A DNA stretch of 64,000 nucleotides from CBDCVY01 sp965223245 (GTDB lineage Bacteria > Nitrospinota > Nitrospinia > Nitrospinales > Nitrospinaceae), in NCBI GenBank assembly GCA_965223245.1, contig CBDCVY010000013.1, forward strand, positions 3,410,001 to 3,474,000, given 5' to 3'. Within the stretch, counting starts at the first letter, position 1, and the number at the start of each line of letters is the position of its first letter. The position numbers and the translations under genes are program-made. Shown piece by piece: positions 55,430 to 63,642 of the stretch. Under the pieces are notes generated by a model. That model made no database searches. It worked only from the letters and a program-made list of their open reading frames with translations, and had not been told where the DNA came from.

Positions 55430-56854
55430 TTATGGATAAACCCCTAATTCCTGATAGCTGGTGGAGACTTTTTCGATGGCCAGGGCCATAGCTGAAATTC
55501 GGTATGAATCGATTTTATCGTTGGCCCAGTAAAGTTCGCGCATTTGTTGAAACGCCTCGCGCATAGAATCATCCAAACCGGATCGAACTAAATCAATTTC
55601 ACTGGAACCCTTTAATAATTTATTCGAGAGTTCTTTGCTAATATTATTTCCATTTTTTTCTAAAGCATCAATCAACAGTTGATTTTGCCCTTCTTCATAA
55701 CGACGTGTCATTCGACCAAAACGTATATGGGATAAATTTTTAATCCATTCAAAATAAGAAACGATAACCCCGCCGGCATTTAAATAAATATCTGGAATCA
55801 TCACCACGCCTTTTTGTTTAAGAATCGCCTCTGCATCAAAGGTTACCGGACCGTTGGCGGCTTCGGCAATGAGCTTCGCTTTCACTCGTGAGGCATTTTC
55901 TTGATGGATGACTCCTTCCATAGCAGCAGGAATTAAAATATCACACTCCTCTTCTAATAATTTTTTACCGTCAGCAATGTATTCCGCATCCGGGTATCCT
56001 TTCACCCCGGCATGTTCCGCTTTGTATTCCATGACCTTTGGAATATTCAATCCATTGGGATTGTATAAGGCTCCATCAAATTCGATAATACCGGTAACCT
56101 TAGCGTTATCTTCTTCAAATAAAATCTTGGCAGCATGCGATCCGACATTACCCAATCCTTGGACGATCACGGTTTTACCTTCCAATGTTCCGGTTAGTTT
56201 TGCCTTTTTAACATCCTCCGGGTGACGAAAAAATTCTCGGAGTCCAAAGACAACCCCTCTTCCTGTTGCTTCCGTACGCCCACGAATACCGCCCTGGCTC
56301 ACCGGTTTTCCGGTCACACAACCCAGAGCATCAATATCTTGAGGACGATGTGCTGCGTAGGTACTTGCAATCCATGCCATTTCTCTTGCCCCCGTTCCCA
56401 TGTCAGGAGCCGGAACGTTTGTTGCCGGATTAATATAATCTTTTTTTATCAACTCAAAGGCGAAGCGTCGTGTAATCTTTTCCATGGTTTCTTCATCATA
56501 TTGTTTTGGGTCAATAACTAAACCACCCTTGGAACCTCCAAAAGGAACATTTACCAAGGCACATTTATAAGTCATTAAAGCGGCAAGTGCTTCAACTTCG
56601 TCCTGGTTCACCATGGGTGAAAAACGAATTCCCCCTTTGACAGGTAATCTGTGATCGCTGTGTGCGGCCCGCCAACCTATAAAACTTTCTACCTTTCCTT
56701 TTATTTTGACCGGAAAACGGACTTGATACACATTGTTCCCACCCTTTATGTAATAAGCCAAACCCTCTGGAATATCCAAAGATGCTGCTGCGATATCGAA
56801 AGTAAGATTGACATTTTCACGAAACGATTTTTCATGAGGAGCCGTGATCTGCAT
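55430..56854 (-). CDS. gdhA: Glutamate dehydrogenase (Glu/Leu/Phe/Val type)
   Basis: The 474-residue enzyme interconverts glutamate and 2-oxoglutarate plus ammonia. It has the substrate site GGIRFSPMVNQDEVEALAAL and CALVNVPFGGSKGGLVIDPK with the catalytic Lys, and a NAD(P) domain with IVQGLGNVGSHAAKILFEED. The ATG at 56854 is preceded by GGAGG at 5 bases, so the TTG start four codons earlier is rejected. A separate gdh gene together with the GltD-like protein suggests flexible ammonia assimilation. Confidence 0.95.
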   Translation of the reverse strand: MQITAPHEKSFRENVNLTFDIAAASLDIPEGLAYYIKGGNNVYQVRFPVKIKGKVESFIGWRAAHSDHRLPVKGGIRFSPMVNQDEVEALAALMTYKCALVNVPFGGSKGGLVIDPKQYDEETMEKITRRFAFELIKKDYINPATNVPAPDMGTGAREMAWIASTYAAHRPQDIDALGCVTGKPVSQGGIRGRTEATGRGVVFGLREFFRHPEDVKKAKLTGTLEGKTVIVQGLGNVGSHAAKILFEEDNAKVTGIIEFDGALYNPNGLNIPKVMEYKAEHAGVKGYPDAEYIADGKKLLEEECDILIPAAMEGVIHQENASRVKAKLIAEAANGPVTFDAEAILKQKGVVMIPDIYLNAGGVIVSYFEWIKNLSHIRFGRMTRRYEEGQNQLLIDALEKNGNNISKELSNKLLKGSSEIDLVRSGLDDSMREAFQQMRELYWANDKIDSYRISAMALAIEKVSTSYQELGVYP

Positions 56855-57056
56855 AGATGCCTCCAAATGGGCAAAATATCACCCTGGTTAAAATATTGTC
56901 TACATTATTGATTTTAAAGGAAGTTATCCCAATTAGGAACAATTTGTTTTATATTGAAATCGTTTTTTACGTATCATTGATAGAAATTTCTTTAAAATTA
57001 GAATAAGTGCCTTAAAATTCCTCTGGTTCATAAACTCTTAAAAATGAAGAAATTTA

Positions 57057-57476
57057 ATGAGACAGGCCACACATGAAATGTCATTTAAAACCCGGGGTCG
57101 CGGATTGGTGAATATCAATCGAGAAATCGTCCGTTGGGTGGACCAACAATCATTCAAAAATGGTTTGTTAACCGTTTTTATTCGCCATACTTCAGCTTCT
57201 TTAGTTATTCAAGAAAATGCAGATCCGGATGTTTTGTTTGATTTAAGCTCTTTTTTGGACCGAATGGTCCCAGATGGAGATCCTTCATTTTTACATTCGG
57301 CCGAGGGACCGGATGATATGCCTGCTCATATTCGATCAGCCCTCACTCAAACTCAGCTTTCCATTCCTCTAATAGAAGGTCGTTTATCATTAGGGACATG
57401 GCAGGATATTTATTTGTTTGAACACCGTACTCACCCGCATCATAGGACTATTGCCCTCCATTTGCTCGGTGAGTGA
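57057..57476 (+). CDS. YjbQ family protein (UPF0047)
   Basis: The 139-residue protein follows the family through VFIRHTSASLVIQENADPDV, EGPDDMPAHIRSALT and GTWQDIYLFEHRTHPHHRTI. YjbQ proteins have weak thiamine-phosphate synthase activity in vitro, and their true role is unsettled. Metal-binding His residues (in RHTSASL and at HPHHR) are present. It is divergent from the glutamate dehydrogenase gene. Confidence 0.93.
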   Translation: MRQATHEMSFKTRGRGLVNINREIVRWVDQQSFKNGLLTVFIRHTSASLVIQENADPDVLFDLSSFLDRMVPDGDPSFLHSAEGPDDMPAHIRSALTQTQLSIPLIEGRLSLGTWQDIYLFEHRTHPHHRTIALHLLGE

Positions 57477-57625
57477 AATTTAATGGTTATCCTTATTTAA
57501 AATAAAAGACGGATCCCACCCATCCTTCCAAAGAAAAGGACTCTCCGGGTGGACTTTACAATTGGCAAGGAGCCTTTTAGACTAATTTGTAAAGACTAAT
57601 CCTAAAAAATAAAAGTATCGAATCA

Positions 57626-58549
57626 ATGACCGAAGTCGCAGAAGAAGAAACTCAAGAAGTTTCCGAAGAAGTTGAGGAAGCTTCCAGTGAAGTAAAAGAA
57701 GAAACCGAACAAGTTTCGAAGAAACCTTCAAAAAAATTGCTCCTTATTGGAATTGTGATTTTAGTTTTAATTTTGGGCACCTCTGTTTTCTTTTTATTTT
57801 TTTCTTCCGGAGGTTCTACCGATTCCGACGAGGCCAATTCAGTTCAAGAAGACGAATATGTGGCTCAAACCAAAGAATTCATTGCAGCGAAAGATTTAGA
57901 AAGCGCCTTAAGTGTCATTAAAGCACAACGTAAAGCTTCTCCCAAAAACGTTGATTATGTTTATTGGGAGGCTTATGTAAATTATTTATTTGGCAGAAGA
58001 AAAGAAGCGTTTAGATTAGCTCAAAATGCTGTGGAATTGGATGAAAAACGGGGAGACGCGCATGCCCTGCTCGGCGCAAGTTTTCTTCTCTATGCAGATT
58101 ATGAAAATGCATTAAAACATTCACGCAAGGCGCTCCAACTCAATCCCGACATTGCTATGGGTTATTTAACCATGGGAGACATTTATTTAAAGCGAGGGTA
58201 TTCCAAAAAAGGATTAACGATCTTAAAAGCAGCGGGGCGGTTGGATCCTAAAAATCCAAAAATTTGGGTTTTGCTCGGATCGGCTTTTTTAAAATTAGGT
58301 AATTTGGAAAACGCGTTGGAGGCAGCAAAAACTGCCGTGAAATTAGATCCTAAGTCTGCAGGAGCTCATTTTAATTTGGGAATGGTTTATTTAAAAAAAG
58401 AAGATGCTTCGCGTGCCCTGTACCATGTTCAAAATGCAGAAATTCTTTTTACTGAAGCGGAAAATACCGCTTGGGTGGCCAAAGCCCGCCACAATAAAGA
58501 TTTTATATTAAAAAAATATAAATTACGCGCTGAAGATATTTTTCAGTAA
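57626..58549 (+). CDS. Membrane-anchored TPR protein
   Basis: The 307-residue protein has an acidic N-terminus (residues 1-36, with many Glu), one membrane helix (LLLIGIVILVLILGTSVFFL), a Ser-rich linker and six TPR units (residues 75-290) such as HALLGASFLLYADYENALKH and GYLTMGDIYLKRGYSKKGLT. The helix is N-in by charge, so the TPRs face the periplasm. The last repeat closely resembles the next gene's repeat, which suggests duplication. Function: scaffold, unknown partner. Confidence 0.75.
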   Translation: MTEVAEEETQEVSEEVEEASSEVKEETEQVSKKPSKKLLLIGIVILVLILGTSVFFLFFSSGGSTDSDEANSVQEDEYVAQTKEFIAAKDLESALSVIKAQRKASPKNVDYVYWEAYVNYLFGRRKEAFRLAQNAVELDEKRGDAHALLGASFLLYADYENALKHSRKALQLNPDIAMGYLTMGDIYLKRGYSKKGLTILKAAGRLDPKNPKIWVLLGSAFLKLGNLENALEAAKTAVKLDPKSAGAHFNLGMVYLKKEDASRALYHVQNAEILFTEAENTAWVAKARHNKDFILKKYKLRAEDIFQ

Positions 58550-58609
58550 CCTCTATCCAAGTAACTGGGTTAAAATTCTATTTTTACGAATACTAATGGA
58601 ATCAACCCA

Positions 58610-58948
58610 ATGACCGAATCCAATCCACCTCAAAATTTTCCGCAAAGACCGGCACCTACCGACCCGGCTGAAATTCATTTTAGAAACGCCTGGCAGCATC
58701 GAAAAAATAAACAATTTGCCGAAGCAGTTGAGGAATTTTTAAAATCGTTGCAGTACCAACCGGATAAAGCCGCTACTCATTTTAATTTAGGTTTGGTTTA
58801 CGATGAACTGGGTAAAGGAGAGGAAGCGGTGCAACATGCCGCAAAGGCGGAAGTTCTATTTTTGAAGGATGGGAAAGAATCCAATATAAGGACGGCAACT
58901 AAATTCTTAAATAAACTCAAGAGAAAATATTCTTTAACTGGCGATTAA
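58610..58948 (+). CDS. Small soluble TPR protein
   Basis: The 112-residue protein has a Pro-rich start (MTESNPPQNFPQRPAPTDPA) and two TPRs, FRNAWQHRKNKQFAEAVEEF and ATHFNLGLVYDELGKGEEAV. No signal or membrane segment is present. Residues 55-112 parallel the end of the upstream TPR protein (AHFNLGMVYLKK and ATHFNLGLVYDE), so the two are paralogous at the C-terminus. It follows 60 bases after that gene. Confidence 0.75.
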   Translation: MTESNPPQNFPQRPAPTDPAEIHFRNAWQHRKNKQFAEAVEEFLKSLQYQPDKAATHFNLGLVYDELGKGEEAVQHAAKAEVLFLKDGKESNIRTATKFLNKLKRKYSLTGD

Positions 58949-58953
58949 TTATT

Positions 58954-60351
58954 TTATTTAGAGCGCCATTCTTTTAAGGAACGCGTGATTTGAGACAGGA
59001 CTTGTTTTTTGGCGGTACCTCCATAAACGTTTTTTCTTTGAACAGAATTTTCCAATGCAATGTAATTAAAAACATCTTTATCAAACTTTTTGGAAATAGT
59101 TTGTAGTTCCCGTAACGTCAAATCTTCCAAGGTCCGTTTTTGATGGATGCAAAAGGCAACCGTTTTTCCGGTAATTTCATGTGCTTCGCGAAAGGGAATA
59201 TTTTTTAGGACCAGATAGTCTGCTAAATCGGTTGCGGTTAAAAACCCGCTTTTAATTAAGTCTGCTTTTGGAATTTTTTTGAATTCGGCGGTTTTAAACA
59301 TTCCAGTGAACACCTCCAAAGATATTTTTACAGTATCGACCATATCAAATAAGGGTTCCTTGTCTTCCTGCAAATCTTTGTTGTATGCCAGAGGTTGTCC
59401 TTTCATTAAGGTCAAAAGTCCCATTAAATGCCCATAGACACGACCGGTTTTACCTCGGATCAGTTCAGCGGCATCCGGATTTTTCTTTTGCGGCATAATG
59501 CTGGAGCCGGTTGTGAAAGCATCCGACAATTCTAGAAATCCAAACTCGCTGGTGCACCACAAGACGATTTCCTCGCAAAAACGGCTTAGATGCATCATAA
59601 GTAAGGAAACGGCAGACCCGAACTCCACAATAAAATCCCGGTCACTGACTGAATCCAAACTGTTGTGTGTTACTTTGGGGAACTTGAGCAATTTTGCAGT
59701 GTGCTTTCGGTCAATCGGGAAATTGGTTCCCGCTAAAGCGGCAGCTCCTAAGGGCAGAACATTGACCCGGCTGAAAACATCATTCAATCGGTCTCGGTCG
59801 CGTGCCAACATTTCAACATAGGCCAATAAATGATGAGCCAGCAAGATCGGCTGCGCGCGCTGCAGATGAGTATATCCGGGAATGATGTAGTTAATATTCT
59901 TTTTGGCCAGTTGAATTAAAGTGTTTGCCAATTCTTTAAGCGATTTTTGAATTTCGTTGATTTGGTCTCGGAGATACAGGCGGATATCCAGGGCAACCTG
60001 GTCGTTACGACTTCGTCCGGTATGTAATTTGCCCCCCACGGGTCCCACTAATTCGATCAAACGGTTTTCGATATTCATATGAATATCTTCCAAGTCTTCT
60101 CGAATTTTAAAACGTCCCTCTTCAAATTCCTTTAATATTTTCTTTAACCCTTGGGTTATTTTTTTCGCTTCAGCCGGTTTAATAATTTTACATTTTGCCA
60201 GTGTTTGGCAATGGGCCAGGCTTCCCTGAATATCATAGGCATATAACCGACGGTCAAAGAATATAGAAGCCGAAAACCGGATCATTAAATCATCAGTACT
60301 TTCTTGAAACCGACCGCTCCAGGGTTTTTTAGTTTTTGTTTTTTTTGTCAT
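58954..60351 (-). CDS. argH: Argininosuccinate lyase
   Basis: ArgH splits argininosuccinate into arginine and fumarate. The 465-residue protein has the superfamily signature GSSIMPQKKNPDAAELIRGK, a GRSRNDQVALDIRLYLRD segment and HLQRAQPILLAHHLLAYVEM with the catalytic His. The length is typical. It is convergent with the small TPR gene at only 5 bases. No other arginine gene is in the window. Confidence 0.97.
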   Translation of the reverse strand: MTKKTKTKKPWSGRFQESTDDLMIRFSASIFFDRRLYAYDIQGSLAHCQTLAKCKIIKPAEAKKITQGLKKILKEFEEGRFKIREDLEDIHMNIENRLIELVGPVGGKLHTGRSRNDQVALDIRLYLRDQINEIQKSLKELANTLIQLAKKNINYIIPGYTHLQRAQPILLAHHLLAYVEMLARDRDRLNDVFSRVNVLPLGAAALAGTNFPIDRKHTAKLLKFPKVTHNSLDSVSDRDFIVEFGSAVSLLMMHLSRFCEEIVLWCTSEFGFLELSDAFTTGSSIMPQKKNPDAAELIRGKTGRVYGHLMGLLTLMKGQPLAYNKDLQEDKEPLFDMVDTVKISLEVFTGMFKTAEFKKIPKADLIKSGFLTATDLADYLVLKNIPFREAHEITGKTVAFCIHQKRTLEDLTLRELQTISKKFDKDVFNYIALENSVQRKNVYGGTAKKQVLSQITRSLKEWRSK

Positions 60352-60451
60352 GGATTTTTAGAAAGTTAAATATAAGTAGAGAGGATTGTACTTCGGGTTG
60401 GATAGAAACAACAACTACAAATTGTCAAAAGCTCTTTAATAAATGCAAATT

Positions 60452-61576
60452 TTAAGAACTTTTTCGCCATTTGTCTTTGGGTACAATATTAACATGAGCC
60501 TTTTCGGGGAGGACATGCGCTAAAAAATCAAGATACCAGGCTTGAATATTGGGACAACCCGCACTGCCGTTACGCCAATCAAAGTTTTTTTTCACAAACT
60601 CATTGGATTTGGAAACATTGACCCCATGGATTCCATAGCTTCCTCTTATAGGTGCGCCTAATTTTTTCAATCCTAACCACCAGTATCCTATTTCATGATC
60701 CGGGTCGCCAAAGGGGATGACTCGTACTTTAACGCGACCCTCCACTCTTTCTTTTTTATACCAGGTCGGTTTATAAATTTTATTCTTGATTTCATATTCT
60801 CCGATGGGAGTTTCTTCTCCTTTACGCCCAAAAATGGTTTCAATTTCCATTAAATGTTCATTATTGTAATAAATGTTGAGCATTCCCGTTTCCAGTATAC
60901 CCACCAGGTACCAAAGATTGGGGTTTTGCGAATACTCTCCGATTTTTCTTCCATCGTAAATCAGTTGTGTGGTGGATTCAGTTTGAAAATAACTGGTACG
61001 CGGGTCATTATAAATTTGTTTTACAATGTATTTTAAATTTTTGGTCAGTTCATTATTTTTTATAAGGCGATCCACCATTTGCACTAACTCTTTATATTCC
61101 TTTTTCGTTTTCTTTAAACTTTTCTGAGTTTTTGCCAAGTGCTGTTGGATAGAATCGACTTTTTCCTGGGTGACCCAACCCAGTTCCCGTAAACCTTCGT
61201 AATAAACTAAATCTATTTCGGTGCGCATTCCTTCCGTAATAAAAAATTTATACGTTACAAATCCCCCAAAAACCAAAGTCCCGAGAATTAATGCAGAAGC
61301 CTTCAGGGTATTTTTCATTTTGTTAGAAATTTTATACCGGGCCACTTCGAGCTTTACTTTTTTCCCTTTTTCTTCTAGGGCCGAAAACTTGGCGTAACGA
61401 AATTTTTTGAAAAGTTTAGTTTCTAATCTGGAAAGAAAGGTATGGGATTGTTCCAACTTGTTGATCACTGAGTACAGATTCTCGCGGGTTCGGCGGTCGT
61501 AACTTCCCTGGGGATCTTTGTTGGCAATTAGATTATATTCAGTGACACTGAGGACTTTAAGTTTTTTGGCATCCAT
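60452..61576 (-). CDS. Membrane-anchored L,D-transpeptidase with shared N-terminal domain
   Basis: Four parts are visible. Residues 1-65 form a domain shared with the bactofilin encoded next (LKVLSVTEYNLIANKDPQG). A single membrane helix lies near 90-112. A coiled coil follows near 140-175. The YkuD catalytic domain covers about 215-372, with His317 (YGIHGVN) and catalytic Cys341 in GSAGCPN. The usual ending is SxGC[IV]R; here Pro-Asn replaces the last two. By topology the shared domain is cytoplasmic and the catalytic part periplasmic. Family members cross-link peptidoglycan 3-3 or attach lipoproteins. A substrate-binding ETPIGEYEIKNKIY segment is intact. It is 177 bases downstream of the bactofilin gene. 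Confidence 0.85.
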   Translation of the reverse strand: MDAKKLKVLSVTEYNLIANKDPQGSYDRRTRENLYSVINKLEQSHTFLSRLETKLFKKFRYAKFSALEEKGKKVKLEVARYKISNKMKNTLKASALILGTLVFGGFVTYKFFITEGMRTEIDLVYYEGLRELGWVTQEKVDSIQQHLAKTQKSLKKTKKEYKELVQMVDRLIKNNELTKNLKYIVKQIYNDPRTSYFQTESTTQLIYDGRKIGEYSQNPNLWYLVGILETGMLNIYYNNEHLMEIETIFGRKGEETPIGEYEIKNKIYKPTWYKKERVEGRVKVRVIPFGDPDHEIGYWWLGLKKLGAPIRGSYGIHGVNVSKSNEFVKKNFDWRNGSAGCPNIQAWYLDFLAHVLPEKAHVNIVPKDKWRKSS

Positions 61577-61753
61577 GTAAACTGACTAACACCTATTTTG
61601 CGTGGAGACCTTCATTCAATTATTTATTGGACAGCCTTTTTATAAAAAAGGCAAATCTACCCTAAGGTTATAAAGGCAATTTTTTTTAATTATTCCCGGA
61701 GAAAAGGAGCTAACGAATTAGTGGAATATTTGTATAGTTTAGCGCAATTAAAT

Positions 61754-62317
61754 TTAGCCTACACTAAATAATTGACTGACCAGGCTTTTTCTAGGCTTGG
61801 GAACCTCCGGAATAAATTTGGGACGAAATTTACATTGTCCCTGGAACAAGGCTCCCGGTTCAATTTTTATGGAAGGTGCTTTCAAATCACCCATTAACAC
61901 TCCGGTGGGATACACTTTAACTTTATGGTTAGCCACCACATCACCAGCGATTTTCCCTTTACAATATAGGGACTTTACATAAACATTGCCCTTCAAGTTT
62001 CCCGGTTCGGTCAAAATAAATATTCCATTGACAGTAATATCTCCATCGTGGCGACCTTCTAAGCAAACATTGCAATTGAAATTTAAGGGTCCTTCACTTT
62101 GATGCTCCAGGGGTAGTAATAACCCCAATTCTGCATTTTGGAATTTTTTATGAAGGCGTTTTTCTTTCCAACAGGTGCCTTTTTTATAAGTTTCTAATTT
62201 TCTAATAATTCTAAAGATTTTTTCCCGAACACTTTTTTCGAAAAAACCCTGCGGATCTTTATCCATTAAAAATTCATATTCCGTTTGGGAGAGAACATTT
62301 AGTTTTATGGTTTTCAT
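61754..62317 (-). CDS. Bactofilin-family polymer-forming protein
   Basis: Residues 78-165 have the right-handed beta-helix repeat of bactofilins: GRHDGDITVNGIFILTEPGN, LKGNVYVKSLYCKGKIAGDV and DLKAPSIKIEPGALFQGQCK. Residues 1-65 form the domain shared with the L,D-transpeptidase; LNVLSQTEYEFLMDKDPQG has the same residue numbers as its counterpart. Bactofilins form cytoplasmic filaments at the membrane and place cell-wall enzymes. The C-terminus is a Pro/Lys tail. The gene starts 8 bases after the ParA-like gene. Confidence 0.85.
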   Translation of the reverse strand: MKTIKLNVLSQTEYEFLMDKDPQGFFEKSVREKIFRIIRKLETYKKGTCWKEKRLHKKFQNAELGLLLPLEHQSEGPLNFNCNVCLEGRHDGDITVNGIFILTEPGNLKGNVYVKSLYCKGKIAGDVVANHKVKVYPTGVLMGDLKAPSIKIEPGALFQGQCKFRPKFIPEVPKPRKSLVSQLFSVG

Positions 62318-62325
62318 AGGGGCTC

Positions 62326-63642
62326 TCAGCTAAAGTTGGTAGCAATTTGGGATATTTTTCCCATTAGGGGAGGTTTTTTGGCTGCCGTCAAATATTCCAT
62401 GATAGTTTTTTCACCACTTTCCAGAGTGGGGCAGGTCTTATAATCGGATAGGATGGCCCGAGCCACCATATCCATGCAACCACTTAAACTGGGATCCATT
62501 TTGTAAAATAGAGTCCCATGGTTGTTGGTAATATTAATGACTTTATGGTTAGGTAACGAGCTTAAAATATGAATCCGTTTTTTTAACTGCTGGTATTTAT
62601 CCAGAGTTTCCAAATAATCCTTCAACATGTTAAGGGCATTAGGAATTTCGGACTGATTTTGCCCTCGGTTAAAAATAATTCCGAGTTTTTTATTTTTTAA
62701 GGATTGGGCGATTGCATTGTGACCCTTTTGTGCCGTTAATTGAGTTACGTAATTTTTGTCCAACCCGGTTAACTTTCCCGTCTGGAAGTCTGCCAAAAAT
62801 TCTTCATAATAATCAATGAAAGAATGTAGTGCATCGATACTTCCATTAATAGCGATGTTGTTGCTCAAATCAAAAACAAAGATGACCTGATCAATTACAT
62901 TCATTAATGAAGATAAATGGTTGATGCCTCCTGCGGGAGTATCTAAAATCACATACCGGAATCTATCAAATACCGAATTTAAAAACTCTAGAAACAGGAG
63001 TAAATACTCGGGTTCATTGATTCGTTTGCGATGTCCTCGTTTTCCTAAAACAGGAACCTCCCCGCCAATTATGGAGAAATCATATTCCTCAATAAAATTA
63101 ATGTATTCCTGAACCATGGGCCGGGAATTATGTTCTGCTTGTTTTATGATTTTTCGCAATGCCGGCAGATCAATATTTTTCAATAAGGGTTTCAGTTTTT
63201 TGATTTCCGGAATACTGTGTATACTTCCTCGGTTGAGGAACAATTCATAAGCCGCTAAACCTTCCTTATATTCCATGTGCTGGAACAATTCAGTTTTTAA
63301 GGTTTTAAATAGAACAAAGGCTTTTTGTAATTTTTTATTACGACCCTGCACTTCACCTTCTAAGTAGGCATTGAACCATGTAACAATTTGATAAAGATTC
63401 CGCAAAAAATCGATTTGATAGGTTTTGTTTGCCAGTGTTTCAAACAAGTTATAAAAAGTTTTTCGAGGATGGCAGTCCAATATGCTGGTAATGGTGGGCA
63501 GTCGTAAATCTAAGTCCACTAAACAAATTTGTTTTTTTGGAGAACTTTTTCCTAACAACTGAGTGAGCGCGGCCGTGGTATTGATGGAAAGCGTGGTTTT
63601 TCCAATTCCCCCTTTAGGACCTACAATTGAAATAATCGGCAT
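62326..63642 (-). CDS. ParA/MinD-family ATPase with large insertion
   Basis: The 438-residue protein opens with a deviant Walker A GPKGGIGKTTL (Lys10 and Lys15), then the A' region CLVDLDLRLPT and Walker B ILDTPAGGINH near residue 235. The normal ParA length is about 260; here about 150 residues (roughly 55-205), helical and Lys/Leu-rich, are inserted after A'. Family members make nucleotide-dependent dimers that bind DNA or membrane and position cargo. There is no MinD amphipathic tail. Its ATG directly follows the rsmI stop and it is 8 bases from the bactofilin gene, so a role in placing that cytoskeletal protein is inferred. Confidence 0.8.
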   Translation of the reverse strand: MPIISIVGPKGGIGKTTLSINTTAALTQLLGKSSPKKQICLVDLDLRLPTITSILDCHPRKTFYNLFETLANKTYQIDFLRNLYQIVTWFNAYLEGEVQGRNKKLQKAFVLFKTLKTELFQHMEYKEGLAAYELFLNRGSIHSIPEIKKLKPLLKNIDLPALRKIIKQAEHNSRPMVQEYINFIEEYDFSIIGGEVPVLGKRGHRKRINEPEYLLLFLEFLNSVFDRFRYVILDTPAGGINHLSSLMNVIDQVIFVFDLSNNIAINGSIDALHSFIDYYEEFLADFQTGKLTGLDKNYVTQLTAQKGHNAIAQSLKNKKLGIIFNRGQNQSEIPNALNMLKDYLETLDKYQQLKKRIHILSSLPNHKVINITNNHGTLFYKMDPSLSGCMDMVARAILSDYKTCPTLESGEKTIMEYLTAAKKPPLMGKISQIATNFS

